Below, in pieces: positions 19,261 through 28,007 of a stretch of DNA of 64,000 nt. Position numbers and translations under genes: made by a program. Each line of letters begins with the position of its first letter. The first letter of the stretch is position 1. Source of the DNA: Brachyspira pilosicoli P43/6/78 (GTDB lineage Bacteria > Spirochaetota > Brachyspiria > Brachyspirales > Brachyspiraceae); contig NC_019908.1 of assembly GCF_000325665.1 (NCBI RefSeq), forward strand, positions 1,674,001 through 1,738,000, given 5' to 3'. The notes beneath the pieces were generated by a model that was not told the DNA's origin, did not search any database, and saw only the letters and a program-made list of their open reading frames with translations.

Positions 19261-20004
19261 TTATAATATTTTGTTAGTTTTATCTATTAAATAATTAAAT
19301 ATAGTTTTTATGTCTTTTTTTGTTAAATCAATATTTTTAAACATATCAGAACGATTAATAAAAGTTTTTATAATGCTTCTCTCTCTTCTATATTCTTCTA
19401 TAAGTTTATGATTGCCGGAAATTAAAACATCAGGCACTTTCATATTATCTATTTCAAAGGGTCTAGTATATTGTTCATATTCTAAAAGACCATTAGCATT
19501 CTCTTCAAAAGTATCATTTACCACAGATTCGCTATTGTTAAGCACTCCTTTATACCTACATATTGCATCTACAAGCAAAAGTGCAGGTATCTCCCCTCCG
19601 CTTAAAACATAATCTCCTATGCTTATAGCTTCATCAGCATATTTTTTTTCAACTCTATAATCTATGCCTTCATAGTGCCCAAGTATTAATGTGAGATGTT
19701 CTTTTTGTGATAGTTCTTTTATCTTTTGCTGCGTTAAAGTTTTTCCAGACGGAGAAAATATTATAGTGTGTCCTTTGCTATTGCTCTCAAAATATTTTTT
19801 AAAGATAGTGTAAGTCATAATCATACCAGGACCACCTCCATAGGTATAATCATCACATTTTTTATAATTACCCTCTCCAAACTCACGCATATTAACTATA
19901 TTAATATCAACAGCATTCATTTCTTTTGCCATGGATATTACTCCGCTATTTAAAGGGCTTTGATAAAAGTCTTCAAAAAGTGTAAGTATATCAATTATCA
20001 TCAA
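19261..20004 (-). CDS. trmD: tRNA (guanine-37-N1)-methyltransferase
   Basis: Methylates G37 next to the anticodon and so prevents frameshifting in translation; essential in most bacteria. 247 residues, normal for the family. The SPOUT knot is visible: YGGGPGMIMT near 76-85, LILGHYEGIDYRVE near 106-119 and SIGDYVLSGGEIPAL near 128-142. The usual neighbours rpsP, rimM and rplS are absent. The gene is intact. Confidence 0.96.
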   Translation of the reverse strand: MMIIDILTLFEDFYQSPLNSGVISMAKEMNAVDINIVNMREFGEGNYKKCDDYTYGGGPGMIMTYTIFKKYFESNSKGHTIIFSPSGKTLTQQKIKELSQKEHLTLILGHYEGIDYRVEKKYADEAISIGDYVLSGGEIPALLLVDAICRYKGVLNNSESVVNDTFEENANGLLEYEQYTRPFEIDNMKVPDVLISGNHKLIEEYRRERSIIKTFINRSDMFKNIDLTKKDIKTIFNYLIDKTNKIL

Positions 20005-20122
20005 ATAAAATCCAACACATATATTATATTTTTAGTATATTATAAATGGTTTTTTTATAAAAATATATAGATAATTATTTTTTAAAGCCGAAAATTAGTA
20101 ATGTAATATTATAATCTTTTTT

Positions 20123-21148
20123 ATGAAAAATGGTAGAAAAATGAAAATATTTATTAATGACAAAGAATTATCATTTACATTAGAAAATGAACAAAACGCT
20201 TATGATGTATTAAAGGGTGTAGAAGAATGGTGCAATTCTAATAATTTTCTTATTAATAAAATAATAATAGACAACAATGAACTTCACCCATATATAGACG
20301 AAGAATATGAGAAAATACTTATAGAAAATATTGATAACATATATATAGAAGCTCTTAGCAATAGCGAATATTATTTATCAAGCCTTAATTCTATAATGGA
20401 TTATATTAAAAATATTTCTGTTACAGATTCTGCTATTTTAAATGAAAGAGATATAGAAGATTTAAAAGACGGTTTTGCTTGGATATTGGATTCTATACCT
20501 AGAGTAATATTTCTTTGCAATATGAGTTTAGAAAGCCATAATTCTATGCATTTACTAAAAATGCTTGAAGTAAAATTAGAAAGACTAACATCATTAACAG
20601 AAAAAAAAGAAGATATAGAAAAAATAAGAGATTATTTTAATGATGATATTAAACCTTTTATTAATGATAAGTTAATTCCTGCAATGGAACTTATTATGGA
20701 AGATGCTAAAATTAATACTATAATAATGTTTTCAAGCAATATTAATTCTGATAATGCATTATATAAAATAGGTACTCTTCCTAAGTTTTATGATTTTATA
20801 ATAGAGTTATTAGATAAAATTGTTGGTAAGCTTCAAACAGGAAATGATAAAGAAGCATTTTTGTATGCAGAAAAATTTTCAAGAGTGGTGAGTTTTTCTT
20901 TTACAATACTTTCAAAAGTGGCAGATATATGCTCTATAGATTATAACAATATAAAAATAAATAAAATAAGTCTTTATGATTCAATAGAAGATTTTAACAG
21001 CATGATGAATAATGTTTTAGAAGCATTTTCTAATGAAGACTATATATCCATAGCAGACATATTAGAATACGAAATAAAAGATAAATTAAAAGACATTATT
21101 AATTATATACCTGTTGTAGAGGAATACATTGAAAAGCTCAATGTTTGA
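20123..21148 (+). CDS. Hypothetical protein translationally linked to rarA
   Basis: 341 residues, acidic, mostly helical after about residue 85, without membrane segments. The N-terminal 80 residues form a possible small alpha/beta domain (MKIFINDKELSFTLENE at 7-23 if the second Met, at 20141, is the start). No family recognised. Its last 20 bases overlap the start of rarA, so the products are made together and may work together in replication repair; that is inference only. Confidence 0.65.
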   Translation: MKNGRKMKIFINDKELSFTLENEQNAYDVLKGVEEWCNSNNFLINKIIIDNNELHPYIDEEYEKILIENIDNIYIEALSNSEYYLSSLNSIMDYIKNISVTDSAILNERDIEDLKDGFAWILDSIPRVIFLCNMSLESHNSMHLLKMLEVKLERLTSLTEKKEDIEKIRDYFNDDIKPFINDKLIPAMELIMEDAKINTIIMFSSNINSDNALYKIGTLPKFYDFIIELLDKIVGKLQTGNDKEAFLYAEKFSRVVSFSFTILSKVADICSIDYNNIKINKISLYDSIEDFNSMMNNVLEAFSNEDYISIADILEYEIKDKLKDIINYIPVVEEYIEKLNV

Positions 21149-22442
21149 TTTTACAGAAGAAGACAACTCTTTTCTTCCAATGGCAGAGCGTATGCGTCCT
21201 ACTTCTATAGAGGAAGTTTATGGGCAAAAGCATATACTATCAGAAAATAAAACTCTAAGAAAAATGATTGATAAAGATAAAATCACTTCTATGGTTTTTT
21301 TTGGTCCTCCGGGAGTTGGAAAATCAACTGTTGCTTCTATAATTGCAAAAAAGACTAAAAGAGAATATATAAAATTAAATGCTGTACTTTCTAATGTTTC
21401 AGAAATTAGAGAAGCTATTAAAAAGGCAGAAAAAAATCTATCCAACGAAAAAAAGACAATACTTTTTATTGATGAGATACATAGGTTTAATAAATCTCAG
21501 CAAGATGCTTTACTTCCTGCTGTAGAAAATGGAACAATTATTCTTATTGGAAGCACAACTCAAAATCCTTATTTTTATTTAACTAATGCACTTCTTTCAC
21601 GCATAATGCTTTTTGAGTTTAAAAACCTCGAAGATGAAGACATTAGAGAGGCTGTTGTTAATGCCATAAAAGATAAAAGAGGACTTGGCGAAGAAGATAT
21701 TGATGTGGAAGAGAAAGCGATAGATTTAATAGTAAAGTTTTCGCATGGAGATGTGAGAAAGGCTTTAACATATCTTGAAACATCATACTTAGCCACACAA
21801 ATAGATGAAACAAAAGAAAGACTCACAATCACAGAAGAGATAGTAAAAGATGTTACAACAAAGCAAGCATTAAACTTTGACGAAGATGAACATTACAACA
21901 CTATTAGTGCATTTATAAAGAGTGTAAGAGGAAGCGACCCAAATGCAGCAATTTATTATTTGGCAAGAATGCTTGAATCAGGAGAAGACCCTAGATATAT
22001 AGCAAGACGCCTTTGTATATTGGCTGCTGAAGATATAGGGCTAGCAGACCCTAATGCACTTAATATAGCATCATCGCTTCTTAATATAGTGGAGTTTATA
22101 GGAATGCCGGAAGGAAGAATACCGCTTGCAGAGGTTACTATATATTTGGCACTTTGCCCGAAATCTAATTCAGCATATAACGCTATTAACAAAGCATTAA
22201 AAGATGTGAGAAACGGAGAGCTTTATTCTATACCGAATTATTTGAAAGATAACAACTCAGCATCATTCGACAGAAAAAGCAATGAAGATTATAAATATCC
22301 TCATGATTATCCTTATCATATAATAAAGCAGGACTATTTAGAAAAAGGCATTAGAAAAAATTATTATGAAGCGGTAGAGATTGGAGAGGAAAGAGAGCTT
22401 AAGAAAAGATATGAATGGATAATTAAGCATATATATGATTAG
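21129..22442 (+). CDS. rarA: Replication-associated recombination protein A (AAA+ ATPase)
   Basis: RarA (MgsA) is a clamp-loader-like AAA+ ATPase acting at stalled replication forks. Walker A GPPGVGKST lies near 60-68, Walker B TILFIDEIHRFNKSQQDALL near 110-129, and sensor residues follow in GSTTQNPYF. The C-terminal RarA domain includes SDPNAAIYYLARMLESGEDP and ENAKDIGLADP-like AAEDIGLADPNAL. A TTG at 21129 has AGAGGA five bases before it; the ATG at 21141 lacks a well-placed site, so the TTG start is preferred. 433-437 residues, normal. Confidence 0.94.
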   Translation: MKSSMFDFTEEDNSFLPMAERMRPTSIEEVYGQKHILSENKTLRKMIDKDKITSMVFFGPPGVGKSTVASIIAKKTKREYIKLNAVLSNVSEIREAIKKAEKNLSNEKKTILFIDEIHRFNKSQQDALLPAVENGTIILIGSTTQNPYFYLTNALLSRIMLFEFKNLEDEDIREAVVNAIKDKRGLGEEDIDVEEKAIDLIVKFSHGDVRKALTYLETSYLATQIDETKERLTITEEIVKDVTTKQALNFDEDEHYNTISAFIKSVRGSDPNAAIYYLARMLESGEDPRYIARRLCILAAEDIGLADPNALNIASSLLNIVEFIGMPEGRIPLAEVTIYLALCPKSNSAYNAINKALKDVRNGELYSIPNYLKDNNSASFDRKSNEDYKYPHDYPYHIIKQDYLEKGIRKNYYEAVEIGEERELKKRYEWIIKHIYD

Positions 22443-22492
22443 TAGTATTCAGTAAAGTTATTATTTTTTAATATGATATTTTAAGTTTTTTG

Positions 22493-22880
22493 TTTATGGT
22501 GGATTTGCCCCCATACCCCCACTTCTTTTGCGACCGAAGGAAGTGCCTGCGACTGAAAGAAGTACCTTTAGGTATGGTAGTGACCCAAAGAAGCAAAAGG
22601 ACTGCAATTTTTTAGCTAAAATATTTGTATTATCTTATTATATATTCCTAAAATATTAGCTATAGTATTTGCACTTTTTGCAACTTTGACGAAGTACGCA
22701 CCGCGACCGAAGGAAGTACCTGTGGGTGCGAAGGCGGGAAAAAGTTGAATAAAAGAACTTATTATATATTTGAAAACTTTTAAGTTTATCAATTTTTATT
22801 TTTATATTTTGGGGACTAGTCCCCAACCCCCTACTTCTTTTGGTGGCCCAAAGAAGCAAAAGGACTGCATTTTTATACAA
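22493..22880. repeat. Composite intergenic repeat (B-A-B), the longest chain in the window
   Basis: Fills the 22443-22950 gap. First type B element 22498-22612 contains two tandem pieces, GCGACCGAAGGAAGTGCCT and GCGACTGAAAGAAGTACCT. The spacer 22613-22670 (TATATATTCCTAAAATATTA) matches that near 7735. Type A follows at 22670-22760: TTTGCACTTTTTGCAACTTT, GACGAAGTACGCACCGCGAC, GCGGGAAAAAGTTG. A second conserved spacer leads to another type B, GGGGACTAGTCCCC to CAAAAGGACTGCATTTTT (22812-22877). Confidence 0.8.
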
Positions 22881-22950
22881 AGATACATCTACTATTTTAT
22901 ACTTTATAATATATAATAATCTAAACAACAATATTAAAGGAAAATACAAT

Positions 22951-23442
22951 ATGACTATAAGAAAAACAACTGCTAATGATATAGATAAACTCTTAGAAAT
23001 ATTCGATTATGCCAGAGAATATATGAAAGCAAATAATAATCCAAATCAATGGTCAGACGGCTACCCTTCAAGAGAAAATATAGAACAAGATATTCAAAAA
23101 AATGAAAGTTATGTATGTTTAGATGATGATAATAATATAATAGCAACATTTTGTTTTTTTGTGGGCATTGAAGAAGATTATAATGAAATATACGAAGGCA
23201 AATGGCTTAATAACAATAAATACGGAGTTATACACAGAATAGCAACTTTAAAAAATCAAAAAGGAGTAGGTTCTTTCTGCATGAAATACTGTTTTGATAT
23301 ATGCAAAAATATGAGAGTAGATACACATAAAGACAATATACCAATGCAAAGGCTTTTAGAGAAAGAAGGTTTTACAAAGTGCGGCATAATAAAATTAAGA
23401 AGAAACAAAGCAGAGAGAATAGCTTTTCAGAAGAGTGAATAA
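22951..23442 (+). CDS. GNAT-family N-acetyltransferase
   Basis: 163 residues from the ATG at 22951, which has AAAGGAAA upstream; a longer frame from 22840 runs through repeat DNA and is not credible. GNAT features: N-terminal IRKTTANDIDKLLEIF, a central strand IIATFCFFVG, the acetyl-CoA strand VIHRIATLKNQKGVGSFCM with the Q/R-x-x-G-x-G-like QKGVGS, and the C-terminal DTHKDNIPMQRLLEKEGF. The substrate is unknown. It stands alone between repeats. Confidence 0.85.
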   Translation: MTIRKTTANDIDKLLEIFDYAREYMKANNNPNQWSDGYPSRENIEQDIQKNESYVCLDDDNNIIATFCFFVGIEEDYNEIYEGKWLNNNKYGVIHRIATLKNQKGVGSFCMKYCFDICKNMRVDTHKDNIPMQRLLEKEGFTKCGIIKLRRNKAERIAFQKSE

Positions 23443-23444
23443 AG

Positions 23445-23620
23445 TTAATTTTCTATTTCTTTATCGTACCATTCTGTATCGCCAAGATTTTCTTTTAATA
23501 CTTCTTGTAAACCATATAAATCATAGTATGCTAATAGCACATTCTTATAATGTAATTCAACATATACTAAAAAAATTTTAACTTTGTCAAAAATTATATT
23601 TTTTAATTTTAAATATTCAT
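23445..23620 (-). pseudogene. 3' remnant of an unknown gene cut off by a repeat
   Basis: On the minus strand an open frame of about 57 codons without an ATG runs out of the repeat at 23620 and ends at the stop 23447-23445. It reads like real protein: YKNVLLAYYDLYGLQEVLKE, then NLGDTEWYDKEIEN. No start codon with a ribosome site is present, and the frame enters the GGGGCTTTGCCCC repeat. I read it as the surviving tail of a gene. A chance frame is possible in A+T-rich DNA, though the composition is protein-like. Confidence 0.35.
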
Positions 23621-23760
23621 GGGGCTTTGCCCCACACCCCAGTTCTTTTGCTGCCGCAAAGAACCAAAAAGGCTGTATTTTTAGCTAAAATTTAGGTTTT
23701 ATTTTATAGATATTTTTAAATATAAAGCTATAGTAATTGCATTTTTCGCAAAACATATCC
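23617..23760. repeat. Type B repeat with adjoining type A-like spacer
   Basis: GGGGCTTTGCCCCACACCCC, then AGTTCTTTTGCTGCCGCAAAGAAC forming a clean hairpin (in pieces of the common family arms), then AAAAAGGCTGTATTTTTAGC. The spacer ATATAAAGCTATAGTAATTG and GCATTTTTCGCAA follow, matching the order seen at 22613-22690. From 23760 to 23861 I see no gene. Confidence 0.68.
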
Positions 23761-23861
23761 GTAGTGTAAAAACTTTTTAACGAATTTTATAGAACGACTG
23801 AATGGAGTGTATGTGAGTACGAGAGATTCAAAAAAGTTGCTAAAAAACATTCTAATAAAAT

Positions 23862-24211
23862 TGGAGATGGCGGGACTCGAACCCGCGTCCTACGAAGCGC
23901 CCCATATTCGTCTACATAGCATATCTTATCTTTGAAGTTTCACTCTACAGGTAAAAGACAAGCAGAAAAACTATAAAGCTAGTTTGAGTATACGTAATAT
24001 TAGGCTCAAACGGCACCTAATACAAGTTCTATGTGTTTCGACACCGATAAAGCAACCCATAGACAAATCACTAAACCAGTGACAGCTTCAATTAAGCTGC
24101 AAGTGCGTATTCGTCTGCACTTATATTTTTAGTATGATATTTACGTGCATATACCAAGCACGGCTATGCAAAATATGACTCAACCATCGCAGTCGAAGCC
24201 GGAGCATCCCC
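23862..24211 (-). ncRNA. ssrA: tmRNA
   Basis: Rescues stalled ribosomes. The 5' end GGGGATGCTCCGGCTTCGAC and the 3' end GGGTTCGAGTCCCGCCATCT with TCCA form the tRNA-like part, with acceptor GGGGATG/CATCTCC and discriminator A; CCA is not encoded. The tag reading frame ends ADEYALAA followed by TAA (24118-24092). In-frame sense codons continue upstream to GCA CGT AAA, so the resume codon is not certain. Length 350, normal for a standard one-piece tmRNA. Transcribed from its own promoter. Confidence 0.97.
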
Positions 24212-24233
24212 TTTCAAAGAACATATATACATT

Positions 24234-24261
24234 ATTATAATATTTTTTTTTATATAGTCAA
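24234..24261 (-). promoter_or_regulatory. tmRNA promoter
   Basis: TTGACT (24261-24256), 16-base spacer and TATAAT (24239-24234) on the minus strand. The expected start lies about 15 bases before the mature 5' end, leaving a short leader for RNase P. Confidence 0.75.
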
Positions 24262-24311
24262 CTCTTTTGTATGCTTTACTTTTATAGTAATTTAAGTATA
24301 ATTTAATAACT

Positions 24312-24869
24312 ATGAAATATGTATTAACATTATTTATTATAATAAGCTTTCAATTATATCCATATGAATTAAGACTTTATTTTGCAAGAGCAAATATATA
24401 TAATAATACTTTATATGCTAATGTATATATTGGAAATGATATGGTTTTTTATAATAATATTAAAAGATACTTAGATAATGGTATTATAACTACATTTAAT
24501 TTTAGAGTTAATCTATTTAAAGAAAATTTATTATTAGATGACAGTATAAAAGACGCACATTTCTTTAGAAGAATGTATTATGACTTTTTTACTAAAGAAT
24601 ATGTTATATATAATTCACAAACTATGGCAGAAACAAGAAATACTAACTTTTATGAATTAATTAGAAATACAAGCCAAATAAATAGAGTAGATATTATCAA
24701 TACAAATAACCTTGATATAAACAGTAAATATTATTTTAAAACAAGACTGTCAATACAATTTGAAAACGCCTATCCATATTTAAATGCATTCTTTAATATG
24801 ATAACCCCATTACAATATAGAATAAAATGGTTAAAATCTAATAATTTTTATTTAGATGAATTGTCATAA
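24312..24869 (+). CDS. Hypothetical exported protein, DUF4390-like
   Basis: 185 residues with a signal peptide (MKYVLTLFIIISFQLYPY). The mature part follows the DUF4390 pattern: short strands LYFARANIYNNTLYANVYIG, a helix NNIKRYLDNGIITTFNF, then RRMYYDFFTKEYVIYNS with the Tyr-Asp...Lys-Glu-Tyr core, and a late segment IKWLKSNNFY. The family's role is unknown. It is not closely linked to its neighbours (110 bases to the next gene). Confidence 0.5.
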   Translation: MKYVLTLFIIISFQLYPYELRLYFARANIYNNTLYANVYIGNDMVFYNNIKRYLDNGIITTFNFRVNLFKENLLLDDSIKDAHFFRRMYYDFFTKEYVIYNSQTMAETRNTNFYELIRNTSQINRVDIINTNNLDINSKYYFKTRLSIQFENAYPYLNAFFNMITPLQYRIKWLKSNNFYLDELS

Positions 24870-24980
24870 TAATTTATATTTTCTTATATTATTTATAGGT
24901 AAAAATCCGATTTTGTATTAAATAAAGTACCTTGACTTTTTGTAAATATTTTATAAAATTATTTTTTAATTAGAGGAATT

Positions 24981-25664
24981 ATGCATTTTTTTATTAGTAT
25001 ATTAATTGCTTTAATGTTTTCAAGCTATTCATTTGCACAAAATTATGGTTATGATAAGAATTATCAATCATATTTAGATGAAAATGGCGTAGAAATTGAT
25101 GATAAACAAAAAGATAAAGTTAGAGAAGACATAAAAAAGTGGGCTAACTTTTATTTGCAAAAGCACTATAAATATAATGAAAGAGTTGAATTAACTCACC
25201 CAACTACAAAAGAGAAGAAAAAATTCAATTTTGATTGTTCTGGTTTTGTAACTGCTGTTTATTGGAGTTCTAATATAGCGGTATTTGAAAAACAAGCTAT
25301 AATGGACTCAAGCGGCGTAAAAACAATATATTCAACACTTTCAAAATATAAAAAGATATACAATGACGGCATGCCAAACATTGGCGATATAGTGATGTTT
25401 GACAGAACTACATCAGATACGAAAAAACTTACACATGCTGGAATAGTTGTTGATGTAGATAGAGAAGAAGGAACTGTAACTTATGTACATGCCTCTACAA
25501 GTAAAGGGCTTGTTGAAGGCTATATAAATTTAAAATATCCTGATTTAGCTAGAAAAGACGGTAAAGTTATTAATAGCTATCTTAGAAGAGGAGGAGGCGT
25601 AGATTCACTTGCATCAAAATGTTTTAATAGTTATGGTACTATTTTAGATATACCTTTAGAATAA
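24981..25664 (+). CDS. Exported NlpC/P60-family peptidase
   Basis: 227 residues with a signal peptide (MHFFISILIALMFSSYSFAQ). The papain-like NlpC/P60 triad is visible: Cys86 in FDCSGFV, His152 in LTHAGIVV and His170 in VTYVHAS; GDIVMFDR is the usual strand before the His. These enzymes cut stem peptides in peptidoglycan. AGAGGAAT lies before the ATG. It is 28 bases before ftsH and probably shares its transcript. Confidence 0.88.
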   Translation: MHFFISILIALMFSSYSFAQNYGYDKNYQSYLDENGVEIDDKQKDKVREDIKKWANFYLQKHYKYNERVELTHPTTKEKKKFNFDCSGFVTAVYWSSNIAVFEKQAIMDSSGVKTIYSTLSKYKKIYNDGMPNIGDIVMFDRTTSDTKKLTHAGIVVDVDREEGTVTYVHASTSKGLVEGYINLKYPDLARKDGKVINSYLRRGGGVDSLASKCFNSYGTILDIPLE

Positions 25665-25692
25665 ATTAAAAGAGATTTTTTTTGGAGAATAT

Positions 25693-27789
25693 ATGGCTAA
25701 CAATAAAAAAAAGAACATGAATAGAAGAAATAACATTCCTCAAAGCGGAGGCGGAAATCAGATTATTATAATATTGCTTCTTACTATGGTAGTAGTAATG
25801 GCAATAATGTACTTTCAGAAAACACCTCAAGTTAAGGCTCAGGAATGGGATTATTCTACAGTTGTACAAAAAGTAAAAGATGGTGTTGTTAAAGAAGTTA
25901 CTATAGTTGACCAATACATAAAAAATGGTAAAGCTGTAGAGACTGTTAATGGTAAAATTACAGAGATAGATTTTTATTCTTATATACCTTTTACTGCAAG
26001 CGGTTTTGCAGATTTCCTTATAGAAAATAATGTAAAGGTTCGCGGAGAAGCTGAAAAACCTAGTTATTTTAGCATAATACTTGTAAACTTGCTTCCTATA
26101 CTTGCTATAGGATTTTTGCTTTGGTTCTTTATGTTTAGACAGGTTCAAGGTTCAAATAACAGAGCTATGAACTTTGGAAAAAGCAGAGCAAGACTATTAA
26201 CAAAAGAAGATGTAAAAGTAACTTTCAAAGATGTTGAGGGCTGTAAAGAGGCTAAAGAAGAGCTTCAAGAGGTTGTTCAATTCTTAAAAGATGCTAGTAA
26301 ATTCACTAGACTTGGTGCTAAGATACCAAAGGGAGTATTATTAGTAGGCCCTCCAGGTACTGGTAAAACTTTACTTGCTAAAGCTGTTGCTGGTGAAGCT
26401 AATGTACCTTTCTTTAGTATGTCTGGTTCTGAGTTTGTTGAGATGTTTGTAGGTGTGGGTGCTTCAAGGGTAAGAGATTTATTTGAACAAGGTAAAAGGT
26501 CTGCTCCTTGTATTATATTTATAGATGAGCTTGATGCTGTGGGTAGAACTAGAGGAGCTGGATACGGCGGCGGTCATGATGAAAGAGAGCAAACTCTAAA
26601 CCAAATGCTCGTTGAAATGGACGGTTTTAATACTGACACTAGAATTATAATATTTGCTGCTACTAACAGACCTGATGTACTTGACCCTGCATTGCTTCGT
26701 CCTGGAAGATTTGACAGACAGGTTGTTGTTGATTTACCTGATGTTAAAGGAAGAGAGGGTATATTTAAAGTGCATGTTGCTAAAATACAGCATGATCCTT
26801 CTATAGATTTGTATCATTTAGCTAGAGCTACTCCTGGTTTTTCTGGTGCTGATATAGCTAATATGGTTAATGAAGCTGCTTTGATTGCTGCTAGAAATGA
26901 CAAGGAAAGAGTTGAGCTTAAAGATTTTGAAGAGGCTCGCGATAAAGTTATGATGGGTCCTGAAAGAAGAAGCATTCTTATAAGCGAAAAAGAAAAGCTT
27001 AATACTGCTTACCACGAGGCTGGACACACTTTAATGGCAGTGCTACTTCAAAATACTGATGCTTTACATAAAGTAACAATTGTACCTCGTGGAAGAAGCT
27101 TGGGTGCTACTTGGACGCTTCCTTCAGACGGCAGATATACACTTCAAAGAAAAAAGGCCATTGATGAAATGTCTTTACTTCTTGGAGGACGTGTTGCTGA
27201 AGAGTTTAAGTTTGGTGAAGATTCTGTTACTACTGGTGCTTCTAATGATATAGAGAGAGTTACTGAACTTGCTAGAAGAATGGTTTGCGAATGGGGTATG
27301 AGTAAGCTTGGTCCTATTGCTTTCGGTCAAAAAGAACAGCCTATATTCTTGGGTAAAGAAATTGCACGCCACAAAGACTATAGTGAAGAAACTGCTCAAA
27401 AAATTGATGAGGAAGTACATAAGTTTGTAATAAAAGCTTATGAAAGAACTAAAAAATTAATAGCTGAAAATGCTGATAAGTTTGAGGCATTATCTAGAGA
27501 GTTATTTGAAAAAGAATCTCTTGATATAGAAGATATTGAAAGAATATGTGAAGTTAAACTTGATAGAGTAAAAGACAAATTAGTTTATGCTGGTAAAGAC
27601 CCTAAAAGAGGTACAGATGAACTTGAAGACCCTTCTGCTTATCAAGATGGAGAAGTAAAGAGTGTTAAAGATGAAGTATTTTCTACTCCTATAAAACCTC
27701 TTAAAGACGAAAAATCTTCTAAGAAAACTTCTTCTATTAATAAAAAAATCTCTTCTCCTAGCAGAAAAAAGAAAAGCGAAGAAGAATAA
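25693..27789 (+). CDS. ftsH: ATP-dependent zinc metalloprotease FtsH
   Basis: Membrane-bound AAA+ protease that degrades unassembled membrane proteins and regulators. 698 residues. Two membrane helices (about 18-36 and 112-134) flank a periplasmic domain. The AAA module has Walker A GPPGTGKT near 217, Walker [11 protein letters not shown] near 275 and the region [21 protein letters not shown]. The protease motif HEAGH is near 441 with the third zinc ligand Asp further on. The C-terminal 60 residues are Lys/Ser-rich and look unstructured. GGAG lies 7 bases before the ATG. An intrinsic terminator follows. Confidence 0.97.
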   Translation: MANNKKKNMNRRNNIPQSGGGNQIIIILLLTMVVVMAIMYFQKTPQVKAQEWDYSTVVQKVKDGVVKEVTIVDQYIKNGKAVETVNGKITEIDFYSYIPFTASGFADFLIENNVKVRGEAEKPSYFSIILVNLLPILAIGFLLWFFMFRQVQGSNNRAMNFGKSRARLLTKEDVKVTFKDVEGCKEAKEELQEVVQFLKDASKFTRLGAKIPKGVLLVGPPGTGKTLLAKAVAGEANVPFFSMSGSEFVEMFVGVGASRVRDLFEQGKRSAPCIIFIDELDAVGRTRGAGYGGGHDEREQTLNQMLVEMDGFNTDTRIIIFAATNRPDVLDPALLRPGRFDRQVVVDLPDVKGREGIFKVHVAKIQHDPSIDLYHLARATPGFSGADIANMVNEAALIAARNDKERVELKDFEEARDKVMMGPERRSILISEKEKLNTAYHEAGHTLMAVLLQNTDALHKVTIVPRGRSLGATWTLPSDGRYTLQRKKAIDEMSLLLGGRVAEEFKFGEDSVTTGASNDIERVTELARRMVCEWGMSKLGPIAFGQKEQPIFLGKEIARHKDYSEETAQKIDEEVHKFVIKAYERTKKLIAENADKFEALSRELFEKESLDIEDIERICEVKLDRVKDKLVYAGKDPKRGTDELEDPSAYQDGEVKSVKDEVFSTPIKPLKDEKSSKKTSSINKKISSPSRKKKSEEE

Positions 27790-27816
27790 ATTATAAAATA
27801 ATTAAATAAAACATAT

Positions 27817-27854
27817 AAAAACTACGGTATAATTTCTTATATCGTAGTTTTTTT
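27817..27854 (+). terminator. Intrinsic terminator after ftsH
   Basis: AAAACTACGGTATAA and TTATATCGTAGTTTT pair over about 15 bases with one G-U, a TTC-type loop, and a run of T. The strongest terminator in the window. Confidence 0.88.
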
Positions 27855-27945
27855 ATTACTACTTATAATATGTAGAAAATGTATTACATATATAATAATA
27901 TAGAAAGATAAAAACCAAAAATAAAACTTTTAGTAAAATAATTAA

Positions 27946-27975
27946 TTGATTGTATAAAAAAAATTTTCCTATACT
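27946..27975 (+). promoter_or_regulatory. Promoter of the first symporter gene
   Basis: TTGATT (27946-27951), 18-base spacer and TATACT (27970-27975), 33 bases before the ATG at 28008. It follows the ftsH terminator, so a new promoter is expected here. Confidence 0.5.
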
Positions 27976-28007
27976 GTACTCATAACACTTACTTATGGAG
28001 TTTTAAA

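Noticed and set aside
22656-22949. 97-codon frame on the minus strand before the GNAT gene
   Set aside because: It is made of type A and B repeat sequence.
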